64,000 nucleotides of DNA from Gonatopus flavifemur (taxonomy: Eukaryota; Arthropoda; Insecta; Hymenoptera; Dryinidae): assembly GCA_018340375.1 (NCBI GenBank), contig JAFFJZ010000076.1, positions 248,001 to 312,000 on the forward strand, in the 5' to 3' direction. Below are positions 23,713 through 34,900 of the stretch, piece by piece. The notes below the pieces were generated by a model. The model worked only from the letters and a program-made list of their open reading frames with translations, had not been told where the DNA came from and searched no databases. The position numbers and the translations under genes were made by a program. Position 1 is the stretch's first letter; each line of letters starts with the position of its first letter.

Positions 23713-23950
23713 ACACTGTTAGAAAAATCTGTCTTAAATTTAATAATAATTATTATGAAGTTTTTTACATAATATTATTATTAAATTTAATACTGTATTG
23801 TATATTAAAAACTGAGTATTAAATTTAATAACAAATTATTATAAGATTATATACATGGAACTTCTATGAAATCCAATAATGTTTTTAGTATAATTTAATA
23901 TTACATATTAAAATTTATAATTCTGAATTATAGATTAACAGAAAAAAATC
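23713..23950. repeat. AT-rich word element beginning TACACTGTTAGAAAA
   Basis: The start resembles the CAC-GAAAA end class. The interior is a run of TTAAATTTAATAATAATTATT-like words in both orientations. The right end is unclear (near GATTAACAGAAAAAAATC). The same start occurs inside the large palindrome at 25013. Confidence 0.4.
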
Positions 23951-24069
23951 TTGAAGTTCTTAACAGAAATCATTGGGAATTTCCTTCATATTTTGGAATC
24001 CTCCAAACTCTTCCGAAGTGGTTACGTAATCGTGAATGTAGTCAAAGTCAATTGGAGCGCAAAGTTTTG

Positions 24070-24155
24070 GGGGCCTAACGGGGGATCGAACCTGCTTTCC
24101 TACCAAACCTAACCTACGACCTCACGCCTCAACCAGCTTAACTACATCACGATTG
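24070..24155 (-). ncRNA. tRNA-derived SINE or tRNA pseudogene fragment
   Basis: On the - strand an A-box-like GTAGTTAAGCTGGTTGAGGC is followed about 45 bases later by a strong B box, GGTTCGATCCC. This is the spacing of an internal Pol III promoter. No clean acceptor stem was found, so a decayed tRNA-derived element is more likely than a working tRNA gene. Confidence 0.4.
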
Positions 24156-24404
24156 AAGAACTCGACTGTAAAATACGATGTAGTTTTAGATATCACATAT
24201 GCTCTGTACACACACATATATATACATACGTTCATAAAAGTATTCAATTTTGATTCCGTAAATGGAGTTGCATTGATAAAAATATGAAAGAGAAAAGAAC
24301 AAGACTTACCCATATTTCAAAGTTATCTTGTTATCAACTATATGTGTATAACAACTTCGGGAATTTGTTCACATGTAACTAAAGCTAATTGGAAATAGGA
24401 CATA

Positions 24405-24509
24405 TGAGTACACCCATGCAAGAACCGGTTAGCCGCTCGGAAGCGTGGAGAAGGAATCTGAAAGTTGACTCAAGAGGGGTCGAAAAAAAAATTGGAATTT
24501 TGAAAATCT
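24405..24509. repeat. Extra inverted copy of the palindrome spacer
   Basis: About 105 bp starting GAGTACACCCATGCAAGAAC that is the inverse of 25541-25645, with a few mismatches. It lies just outside the left arm of the giant palindrome. Confidence 0.75.
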
Positions 24510-24512
24510 CCA

Positions 24513-26464
24513 ATTCTGAAAATTCATCCAAGTTTCTTGCAACTCAGCAGAATTTTTCTGAAAATTCAGAAAAACGTGACTAAAAAATTACAGTCACTTT
24601 TTCTGAATTTTCAGCAGGGATTCTTTTACAATGAAGATATGTTCCGAATTGAATATTCAAATTCAGTTGAGGGTCTATTAAACTGAATTTCAAACTAATT
24701 TGGTCGACTAAAGAGGAGTTAACTTTCAATCCAGATAATCTGGAATATACAAGGTTCGTTACGGCTCATTTCGCGATCCGCGGCAGCACTAAACAATATA
24801 GAAATTTCCGCATGAAAATTGAGACTTCTCATGTTTGACCGGAATCCCAAATCAACTGTGAGATATTTTATACGACTTAAAAACGTTAATAAAGTATTGA
24901 CAGAGCTATATTCGGATTTATGAACATCATTTTGGATTATGACGCCTTACCACTCAGGAAGAAAGGGTCACATTTGCAAATTCAGAAATTCGGTTTTGGA
25001 ATCATAAAGAAAATACACTGTTAGAAAAGTTCTGAAATTCAATATGAAAATTCTTATGAAATTCTATAAGTACATCTTAAAATTAATAATATTCTGTGAT
25101 TCACAACATATTTATGAATTTTCGCATTAAATGCATGAAAATTAATAACCGGTTATGAAAATTCAAAATATATTATTAAATTCCATGCAAACTTCCTAAT
25201 TCTAATAATCTATAATGAACAATAACAATAATACATGTTAAAATGTTAAAGATGGCTTCTATGCGCATAATTCACTGCGCACTTTGTTTTTGGGAGCATA
25301 TAATAGTATATACGTGTATACATGTGATAGAATCCATAACCTCTCAATTATCACTAATGGTCAATAACTCATGGGTATGTATACCATGATTATTGAGTAC
25401 ACCCATGCAAGAAAAACAATTAATTTTGATACGAAAAAATAGGTAGTTTTTATTTTTTTTCTCGGAAACTATCGATTATAAAAAAAAATTGTCAACGAAG
25501 ACTCGTATTGAGTTTTCAAGCCCTACTTCCCAGTATTTTTAGATTTTCAAAATTCCGATTTTTTTTTCGACCCCTCTTGAGTCAACTTTCAGATTCCTTC
25601 TCCACTCTTCCGAGCGACTAATCGGTTCTTGCATGGGTGTACTCAATAATCATGGTATACATACCCATGAGTTATTGACCATTAGTGATAATTGAGAGGT
25701 TATGGATTCTATCACATGTATACACGTATATACTATTATATGCTCCCAAAAACAAAGTGCGCAGTGAATTATGCGCATAGAAGCCATCTTTAACATTTTA
25801 ACATGTATTATTGTTATTGTTCATTATAGATTATTAGAATTAGGAAGTTTGCATGGAATTTAATAATATATTTTGAATTTTCATAACCGGTTATTAATTT
25901 TCATGCATTTAATGCGAAAATTCATAAATATGTTGTGAATCACAGAATATTATTAATTTTAAGATGTACTTATAGAATTTCATAAGAATTTTCATATTGA
26001 ATTTCAGAACTTTTCTAACAGTGTATTTTCTTTATGATTCCAAAACCGAATTTCTGAATTTGCAAATGTGACCCTTTCTTCCTGAGTGGTAAGGCGTCAT
26101 AATCCAAAATGATGTTCATAAATCCGAATATAGCTCTGTCAATACTTTATTAACGTTTTTAAGTCGTATAAAATATCTCACAGTTGATTTGGGATTCCGG
26201 TCAAACATGAGAAGTCTCAATTTTCATGCGGAAATTTCTATATTGTTTAGTGCTGCCGCGGATCGCGAAATGAGCCGTAACGAACCTTGTATATTCCAGA
26301 TTATCTGGATTGAAAGTTAACTCCTCTTTAGTCGACCAAATTAGTTTGAAATTCAGTTTAATAGACCCTCAACTGAATTTGAATATTCAATTCGGAACAT
26401 ATCTTCATTGTAAATTCCTGAAAATTCTGCTGAATTGCAAGAAACTTGGATGAATTTTCAGAAT
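24513..26464. repeat. Giant near-perfect palindrome (inverted repeat)
   Basis: The left arm 24513-25413 and right arm 25626-26464 are reverse complements around a 212-bp spacer. Two distant anchor pairs (24628/26411 and 25413/25626) sum to the same number, so 786 bp align with no net indel, and reading along the arms I found no mismatch. Only near the outer ends does the left arm carry about 62 extra bases, themselves a small hairpin (TTCAGAAAAACGTGACT and its inverse). No coding frame. The spacer contains an inverted copy of 24405-24509. The family is unknown. It lies in the fringe intron. Confidence 0.92.
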
Positions 26465-26780
26465 ATTGTCCGAAACTTGAGAGAAACAGAGATAAGGTTG
26501 GAGATTTTTGAAAATTTTAAAAAGCGTGAGAATGGAGTAGAAATTATTAAGTTATTCAACGAGGGAATTTCCTTTTAAAAATTACCTTAAAATTGTAATA
26601 ACCGAAGCGCAAGTGGAAATTCTGTCAAAAATTCCTGTGCATCTTATAAACATGAGTGCATTCTCAAACAGTTTGGAGATATATTTCCCATACATTTTAC
26701 AGAATTCACAGTAGCTTTTTTTAGAACTCCAATTCGTTCTGTAGTCACCGGACTTTCACGGTAATGTTTCAAGGAGGGGG
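26465..26780. other. Intronic sequence between repeats
   Basis: Nothing recognised. Confidence 0.5.
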
Positions 26781-27083
26781 AGCATGGGTCACAGTGGAGC
26801 ACTTTTTTTTATGTTGTATAACTTCAAAAGTAGTGAATATTTTAGCATGGAAGTTTATATATATGTGGGTCATTCCATATCAATTCAACGATTTTGCGAC
26901 GGTGACCCTCTTCGATTATTTTGATTTTTAGGCACTCATCGGTATACATAGTATACCAGCACGAAGTGCATGTTGCATCCGCTATCGTACACTCTGACCG
27001 TGTCTTCTAAAATATTTGAGTAATCCAATTGGAAGTTGGATTGTTTTTCATTTCATGCAATACTGATTGATAATCCGTGGGGT

Positions 27084-27140
27084 TGTTGGGTATGTCTGTC
27101 TGTCTGTCTATCTGTATTTGGGATAACTCTGGACTGAGTG
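27084..27140. repeat. (CTGT)n and adjoining GATAACTC motif
   Basis: A short CTGTCTGTCTGTCTATCTGT run followed by GGGATAACTCTGG. This is repeat-derived rather than coding, despite an open frame across it. Confidence 0.5.
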
Positions 27141-27300
27141 GACCAAATTGGATGAAATTTATAAAGGGCCTCCTTCAAACCCTTCCCCAAGGACTATTTT
27201 TGCTTTATTGCAATCGGACGTGTCCTTCTATTTTTTTAAAATTTTTTTCTGAAGAAATAGGTGATCTCGGAGAAAATTTTCTCCGCTGTATGCATATATA

Positions 27301-27869
27301 CAGGGTGTCCCTGAATTCGCGGACCGGATTTCACAGGTATATTCTGCAGCCAAACTGCAATAATTTCCCGTTTGAAAAAAATTTTTTCGACGCTTAGTTT
27401 TGGAGATATGAGTATTTTTAGATTTTTGTTCAAATCCAAATCATTCAAAAACACTGTGTGCTACATACTTGAGTTTGACACCATTCGCTAAGTTGGAAAA
27501 CGGAGGATCTGTGGAAAAAAACTCAACTATTTTATCATTGATAGTTCCGGAGCTATAGCGATTTGAAGTTGCTGGATTCTGATTGGCTGGAAGCTAAAAA
27601 ATTTCAAATCGCTATAGCTCCGGAACTATCAATGATAAAATAGTTTAATTTTTTTTCTACGGATCCGCCGTTTTCCAACTTAGCGTATGGTATTAATCTC
27701 AAGTATGTAGCATACAGTGCCTTCAAATGATTTAGATTTGATCAAAAATCTAAAAATGCTCATATCTCCAAAACTAAGCGTCAAAAAAGTTTTTTCAAAC
27801 GGGAAATTATTGTATTTTGGCTGCAGAATACACCTGTAAAATCCGGTCACCGAGTCCTGGGACAACCTG
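27301..27869. mobile_element. TA-flanked fold-back MITE, CAGGGTGTCC ends
   Basis: An almost continuous palindrome with arms of about 280 bp around a loop near 27575-27600. TA lies at 27299-27300 and 27870-27871. Landmarks are CCGGATTTCACAGG, ATTCTGCAGCCAAA, AAACTAAGCGTC and TAGCTCCGGAACTAT. Homologous to the arms at 15990-16644. Non-coding; Tc1/mariner-type mobilisation is inferred from the TA duplication and the resemblance of its start to the DD41D element at 34901. Confidence 0.85.
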
Positions 27870-27897
27870 TATATATATATATATATCTATATATATA
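27870..27897. repeat. (TA)n microsatellite
   Basis: A TATATATA run with one C interruption, at the right edge of the MITE, where the TA target could have come from. Confidence 0.8.
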
Positions 27898-28280
27898 TCA
27901 TTTTCTCCGCAGTCTTTGGATATTCGTTATCTTGGCTTGAATCGATGAATTATTATGGAACATGGGTCCCAGGGGTTTTCGAGGGTGCTGAATCCGAATC
28001 TGGAGTCAAATCCCGAATTCAAGATGGCAAATCCAATATGGCACACGTGAATATAGTCATTCCGGCTCTAATGAACAAAATTATATTGTTATATGTAACA
28101 CGGGTTCTAGGGATTTTCAAGGGTGCTGAATCAAAATCTGGGCTCAAATGTTGAAAGAAAATAATAATTTCGATCTTCCCATGTAAGCTCTACTGCATCC
28201 GAACACTCTTCAAGAGCTGGTTGACGTTATGACAACTGCGCAATAGTGAGAATCCAAAAGTGAAGGAAGTAGCTATTGAA

Positions 28281-28408
28281 ACAAATAAAGCCTGAAAATA
28301 TTCCGATTAATTCTTAAATTACGCCTAAATAACACTTCCTCACGCTTATTACGCTTAAATGACCTTTAGCTTACGCTTCCGTCGCGCTTCCAGGCTTTAT
28401 TTTCACCA
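28281..28408. repeat. Short element with inverted AATAAAGCCTG ends
   Basis: AAATAAAGCCTGAAAAT at the left and CAGGCTTTATTTTCACC at the right are inverse. Between them TTACGCTTAA / ACGCTTCC words repeat. Confidence 0.45.
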
Positions 28409-30030
28409 GGACAGTTGAGCAAATGTGGACTACGATCCATTCAAAATGAGCGAAGCGAATTTTGAAGGGGGTCAGACTGCTGAGCGAAGCGAAGCAGTCA
28501 TGGGGCGGAGCTCTCTGGTTTTATTTTTAACGCTCTTTCTACAAAAAATTAGGAAACTGAAAGAAAAATTTTTTCTATGCTTTTTCGGTCGTTCTTAGTC
28601 CAAAAATGAGTTTTTCGTTCAATAGGACACTTTTGATTTTTTTCAAAAGAATTCGCAAAATTCTATGTTAGAAAAATAAAATTTTTGAACCATAACCCAA
28701 GATGGGCTCCGAATAACTTTTAGTAAGAAAAAATAAAGAACAATTTTTTTCTGTAATTTTCATTTATTCTTCTTCTAACATCACGTAATTTCTTCAAATA
28801 ATTTTAAAACACATAACATTAGTCCTTTCCAAGTATTCCCAGTGTAAAATACAATATTTTGCATGAAAATGTATAAGTTAAGTACTTCCTTGCAATTTAA
28901 TGTATCTTTGTAAATTAAAATTAAAATTTGAATACATTCAACATCTTGTACAATCTTCCCTCGCCTACAAAATGAATGAATAATATTGTCAATTCGCGTG
29001 AATGAAATACCAAGTTTTTATCGTCTTATGAAATTTTATCCAGTGATCCACTGTACTCCACATCTGGGTTCAACTCAGAACCTTTGGATTTCTTCCAGTA
29101 ACGCTGTCAAGTGAGAAGAGGAATGCCCTTCAACCTTGCAGCAGCTGTGATTTTCATTCCATCTTCGTTAACAAGATTCACAACACCCTGCATCCATTCT
29201 TGATATTGGTCTTCCGAACACGATTTCAAGACATCTTCAACTATAACGGAGAGACAAAATATCATTCTGAACGGTTCAACCGATCAGAATTATTCTGAAT
29301 GCTTATTGGACAAACTAGATCACGATCCAGTGTTGTCCAACAGTCACTGATCCACTGTAGCCCACTCGTATACTTATATTCGAAATTTTATTTGTAAGAA
29401 AATAATCAATCCGTGAATAAAAATGACTTGCAAATCCTTAACTTCAGATGTTCAAAAACAGGTAAAAATATAGACCTGATTCATTAATTCTTCATGAATA
29501 AAAAATCCAAACTGACATGTTATCAGTAGCAATCGTACACTGAACACACATTACGACACCTCACAGTTTAATGGCATTATAAAATGTGGTTAAAAAAGAC
29601 TACCCTCAAGTGATACTATACTAACATGTGCCGTCGTTTTATGAACTTAATACGTGTGCTAATTCGCTGTGCCCCGTGATCCACTGTGACCCATGCTTCA
29701 AATTTTTTGAATGTGGACGTTTCAATGAATGAATATATTATTGATAATCCGTTGATCGTAGAAGTGATTTTTAGAAGCAATAACGTTTTTTTGAATAATA
29801 TTGTCTGAATTGTAGAGACTTGGCACTCTCACTGAGCGAATTCTTTATTCCGGTGATGTGACTTAAAAAACGAGACCATTCCCCTACAGCACCGGACATT
29901 TCTACGTGGCCTCTCCGTTGACTTTACACGGACAAAAGTCCCATTTAAACTCTACGTTGGTTGTTGTTAATTTAACTTAACTGTTTACATAAATGCAATC
30001 GGAGTAAAATGTCAATCGGAGTCAATATTA

Positions 30031-31873
30031 CCCTAGTCATCTTGAGGTTACCAAAAAGTTACCAAAAAATTTCGGTACGTTTGTGACTTTTTCTTACCAC
30101 AAAATAACCAACAACCGCATCTTCAGTGCTACTCATCAGTCACGATTCGGTATCTTTTTGGAACAAAACCATTTGTTTACCAGATCATAGAAATGGTGTT
30201 TTTGGTCATTTCTTGGTTGCTTCGTGGTTAAGAACCGAAAATTTACCGAATGTTGAGAATCCTGCATTGGTTTCAATTTGGTCCCGTTTTGGAAAAAAAG
30301 GCCTAAGACTACCGCGAATAGATGGAACCAAATTGGTCAGTTTTTGGTAAATTTCCGGTTTAAAACCATAAAATTACCGGATATTCAGTGCGACTCATCG
30401 GTCACGATTCGGTACCTTCTTGGAACCAAACCACTTTTTTTAACATATTACAGGAATGGTCTGCTTGGTAATTTCTTGGTTGCTTCGTGGTCAAAAACCG
30501 AAGATTCACCGAGTGTTGAGAATCCTGCATTGGTTACAATTTGGTTCCTTTTTGGAAAAAAATGCCTGAAATTACCGTAAATAGGAGGAACCAAATTGGT
30601 CAGTTTTAGGTAAATTTCCGGTATACAACCATAAAATTACCGAATATTCAGTGCTACTCATCGGTCACGATTCGGTACCTTTTTGGAACAAAACCACTTT
30701 TTTTCACCAGATCACAGGAATGGTCTTCTTGGTCATTTCTTGGTTGCTTCGTGATTAAAAACCGAAGATTTACCGAATGTTGAGAATCCTGCGTTGGTTA
30801 CAATTTGGTTCCTTTTTGGATAAAAATGCCTGAAATTACCGCGAATAGAAGGAACCAAATTTTCCCCAATCAGTAACATTGAAGTTTTGGTAATTCTATG
30901 GTTGTGAACCAGGTATTATCCAACAACTGACCAATTTGGTTCCTTTCATCTGCGGTAATTTCAGGCTTTTTTTTCCAAAAAGGAACCAAATTGTTGCCAA
31001 TCAGTCGCACTCAAGTTTTGGTAATTCTATGGTTGTGAACCGGAAATTATCCAAATACTTACCAATTTAGTTCCGTCTATCTGCGATAATTCCAGGCATA
31101 TTATTTCCAAAAAGAAAACAACTTTCCACCAATCAGTGGCACTGAAGTTTTGGTAATTCTATGGTTGTGAACCGGAAATTATCCAAAAACTGACCGATTT
31201 GGGTGCTTTTATCTGCGGTGATTTCAGGCATATTTTTTTCGGAAAGAAACCAACTTTTCCCCAATCAGTGGCACTGAAGTTTTGGCGATTCTATAGTTGT
31301 GAACCGGAAATTATCCAAAAACTGACCAATTTTGTTCCTTCCATCTGCAGCAATTCCAGGTATACTCTTTCCAAGAAAGCACCAAATTGTTACCAATGAG
31401 TACCAATGCAAATTCGGTAATCCCATGGTTATGAACCGGAAAGTAACCAAAAACTGACCAATTTGGTTCCTCCCATCAGCGGTATTTTCAAGATGTTTTT
31501 CCAAAAAGGAACCACATTGTTATCAATCATTAGCACTGAAGATACGCTGATTTCATGGTGATGAACTCGAAATTATCCAAAAACCTACCAATTTTGTTCT
31601 TTCCATTTGCGATATTGTCAGGCATATTTTTTCCAAAAAGGAACCGAATCGTACATCCTGTTGATTGCGTCATTCTTTACCAAAATTTGTCCAAAACTTC
31701 TCTCATAAAAATACCGATCGTGTAGTAATTTGTTGGTAATTATGTGGTACAAAAAAGTCACAAACGGTACGACGATTTGACCACAATATAACCAATTTCC
31801 AACCACAATATTACCAAACCACAAAATTACCAATTTCTTACCAAAAATTTCGGTAAAAACGAAATCGCTAGGG
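30031..31873. mobile_element. CCCTAG-ended element made of a 131/262-bp higher-order repeat
   Basis: Inverted ends CCCTAG...CTAGGG are bounded by a perfect 5-bp duplication TATTA (30026-30030 and 31874-31878). Subterminal GGTAAGAAATTGGTAA-like and TTTTTACCGAAATTT motifs are also inverted. The left half (30124-30870) is a direct repeat of about 262 bp, with units starting 30124, 30386 and 30649. The right half (30867-31640) is six units of about 131 bp, starting 30867, 30998, 31130, 31262, 31393 and 31524, in the opposite orientation. No coding capacity; the frames at 30126-30580 are the repeats read as protein. Confidence 0.85.
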
Positions 31874-32347
31874 TATTATATTTGCCATGTTACCGAAGTA
31901 AATGGGAGTAGTGTTGCTGTGAAGTAACTATGATAACTAGAAACTGGATTATAGGCAAATGCATATTTGCGTATGCAAATTGCATATTTTGCCCATATTC
32001 AAACTTGTGCATATTTCGCTTATTATTTATTATAAAATGCATATTCCTCACAAATTTTCTGGAAAAAAATCATATTTTCAACAAGAAATATTCTTGACCA
32101 TAGAAAAACGATTTGTAATCAGTTAATATTTCATTAGATATAGTGAAATGAATACTTATTCCACACAACTATAATTAATAACCATCAAATTGATCTTCAC
32201 TCATACAGCACCGGGAGGTTCTATCAACATCCTCGGAACGTCTTCTGAAACATTGGAATGTTCTGAAAATGTTTCGGGACGTTCAGGAAACATTGAATGT
32301 ATATACCAAGGATCAGGGCCGTCTATCATTGCTTGAAAACCCTGGGC

Positions 32348-32508
32348 CTACTTAGAGTGAAGGCCCATGTAAGGAGACGTAAAATCTTGAAATTTTTAAT
32401 AAGCGATATAAGAAATTCAATGACCGAGTCCAGGCTAAACAATTTATCTATTATGTTCATCGAATCAGATTTATTCAAAGAAAAAGATTTTAATGATTTG
32501 ATTAATGA
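32348..32508 (+). pseudogene. hAT A transposase, C-terminal dimerisation fragment, split
   Basis: Encodes RRRKILKFLISDIRNSMTES, then RLNNLSIMFIESDLF and DFNDLINDFS. This is the pattern of the hAT C-terminal dimerisation domain in Tip100/ZMYM6-like proteins (LxxL...RLxxLaxlsIE...DFDdLIDxFA). The frame is cut in the codons just before the stop by element B. It resumes after the second copy of the target duplication at 37160 and ends TGA at 37201-37203 (KKCCKTLFNQSEK). Dead: N-terminal and catalytic parts are missing. Confidence 0.82.
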
Positions 32509-33260
32509 CTTTTCGGTAGTGTTGCCGGGATCTTCGATCCAGATCGAAGATCGTCTCGGATTGGCTCGTAATTTCGAGCCAATCTTCGAGCCGACCTCAA
32601 TGATTCTGTACGATCCGATCTTCGAGCAGAGCTGAAAAAATTTCAGTCGATCCGAGTTTCCGAAGCCAGAACTGTGAGATCGACGAGCTAGATCGTCACT
32701 GAGGAGAAAACATGTGATGAAAAACTACTTGATTCTACGCATGAAACAATATTGAGATTATAATTATTATAATATTGAGATTGAATATTGAGATTATCAT
32801 GAAATAAGTCAGAGTATACTTTTTTTCATATTTATCACGGTTTATGAAACAATATTGTGTTCAATTAGTAGCAAAGTCAGGAATTTTATAAAAATATATT
32901 TACAAAAATATTTTTGTATTATAAAGTTGGTTTATCTTCACCAATCTTCTGAAGATACATTTAATGATGTATTTACCCACTTATTCATTAAAAGATGCCA
33001 TTCATTGAGTTATTATAATTAACACATTTGTAAAATTTGATTCAATTAGTCATGAAAATTTTGAGAAAGTGTTCCCATGTGGAAATAGCCAGAGTTGACA
33101 AATGGCGCGGTACTGGCGAGGTTGTACTTGCCAAAGTTCGGCAAAGACAACTGTGCCTGTTCAGAATCATTACCGTTCTTCAACTGTCGCCGAACATTCG
33201 CAAGATTTCAGACGGTATTGGCTCGCGTGGACAGACGGTATAGGGTCAATATCGAATGAA

Positions 33261-33595
33261 TACACGGAAAGAACTCTGAAGCTACCGTAGTATGTGAGCC
33301 CGTCACACTATAGTAGCTTGGCTGCCCACATACGAGCGTAGTACCGCTGTGTACCAAAGTTGATTCGACAGTCAGCCAATGTGGTATGACGAAGCGCCGA
33401 ACTGAATTTGCTCCTGAGCCATACCATCGTGGTATTACACGGGAGCAAATTCAGTTCGGCGCTTCGTCATACCACATTGGCTGACTGTCGAATCAACTTT
33501 GGTACACAGCGGCACTACGCTCGTATGTGGGCAGCCAAGCTACTATAGTGTGACGGGCTCACATACTACGGTAGCTTCAGAGTTCTTTCCGTGTA
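33261..33595. mobile_element. CACGG-ended perfect-hairpin MITE
   Basis: Arms of about 153 bp (33261-33414 and 33441-33595) are almost identical inverse copies around a 26-bp loop that itself contains ACCATCGTGGTAT. The ends are TACACGGAAAGAACTC. One or two mismatches were seen by eye, so it is young. Non-coding. Confidence 0.88.
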
Positions 33596-33644
33596 CTGTC
33601 TGGACAATACCCAGGATGTAGAGAGACGGTACCGCGCCAGTATT

Positions 33645-34215
33645 CAGCTAGAGTCGATTACCATTCCATATGTACAACAGACGGCAATGTGCCAGTAATG
33701 ATATAATTCTGGCTGATTACAAAATCGGTAGTGCACTGACGTTAAAATCACCATCTTGGCAACTTGGCTATTATAGTAAGCCGGAGTCACGCCGGTACTG
33801 AGCCAGAGTTGGTATTATCATACTGAATGTGTGTTAGACAGCAATCTACCAGTAATGACATGACTCTGGCTGACTACAAAATCGATAGTCGATTGATGTT
33901 GAAATTATGATCTTGGCATCTCGTCTGTTGTGGTCAGCCGGAGTCGCACCAGCATTGAGCCATAGTTGGTATTATGATTCAATATGTTCAATAGACGATA
34001 TGGTACCAGTATTGGTGGGACTCTGGTTGACTACGGAATCGGTAGTCGATTGACATTAAAATCACGATCTTGGCAACTTGATTTTTGTAGTGAGCCGGAG
34101 TCGCGCCAGTATCAAGACAGAGTTGGTATGATCATTCAATACGTTCGATAGAGAACAATGAGCCAGTAATGGTAAAATCTTGTTTAACTACGGAGTCTAT
34201 GGTAAATTGTGTGAC
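33645..34215. repeat. 156-bp tandem repeat, about 3.6 units
   Basis: Units starting near 33645, 33800, 33957 and 34114 (spacing 155, 157, 157) share AGCCAGAGTTGGTATTATC, GACTCTGGCTGACTAC, AATCGGTAGTCGATTGA, ATCTTGGCAACTTG and AGCCGGAGTCGC. It lies within element C. Confidence 0.8.
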
Positions 34216-34900
34216 TTCAAGGGAATTAGGACAATAAATGGGAATTTAAGTGGTCCTTTGTCAACTCGGAGATTAGCTGATGTTATAGAGACTCTGTTTC
34301 TCACTCGCAGGTCCCGGGTTCAATCCTTGCCCAGTGAACTTTCATGAAACCACTTCCAAAGCGTCTTTCTCAGATAAGGGTGATGAGAAAAATAGATTCA
34401 CAAAGTTTTGAAAGTTCAAATTCAATGTATTTTTTTTTTTTTTTAAATATAACTCCGGGGATCTCTAATTACCATCACTGTGCCAGTACTGGGTCGGGTC
34501 TGAATTCCTACATAGGATGTATTATTTTGACTCTCTACCACTTCTCATCCAGGTATGGCAGAACAATTGGTTCTGTTGTCATGTCAGAGTTCCGCCATAG
34601 TTGGCTCACATTAAAAATCGGTACCGACGCTGTTGGAAATGTTCTACTGGCCCTTATGTAAAATGATGTAATCATTCTGACTACTTGCCGATATCATCGA
34701 TTCAACTGGCCCTGTACTGGTAAATTTAGATTTTCCAGTATTGGCAACTTTGACAACAGCAGTACTGAGTCAGTACTGGCCCATGTTCCCATTCCACATG
34801 GCACACAACCGGGCTAGAACGGGCATAATCCTATACCCAGTACTAGCGAAACAACTGGGACTTTTGGAATGCCAGAGGTCCATCATGGCAGGCTCATATA

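Larger units (their letters stand above)
26781..29697. mobile_element. 2.9-kb element with AGCATGGGTCACAGTGGA ends
   Basis: 18-base inverted ends: left AGCATGGGTCACAGTGGA from 26781, and its inverse TCCACTGTGACCCATGCT ending 29697. Extra GATCCACTGTA copies lie at about 29044 and 29346. A transposase was not found. It hosts the MITE at 27301-27869 and other fragments. The superfamily cannot be assigned from the ends alone, and no target duplication was recognised. Confidence 0.65.

Noticed and set aside
27077..27397. 106-codon open frame with a CTGT-rich start
   Set aside because: Built from a simple repeat and the left arm of the 27301 MITE.
30126..30580. Overlapping open frames with repeated WLRTENLPNVENPAL-like text
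   Set aside because: The protein repeats are the 262-bp DNA repeat translated; the copies diverge without codon-position bias that I can see.
32525..32710. GC-richer block with GATCGA/CGAGC words as a separate gene fragment
   Set aside because: It is mirrored at 36985-37140 and is best explained as subterminal repeats of element B.
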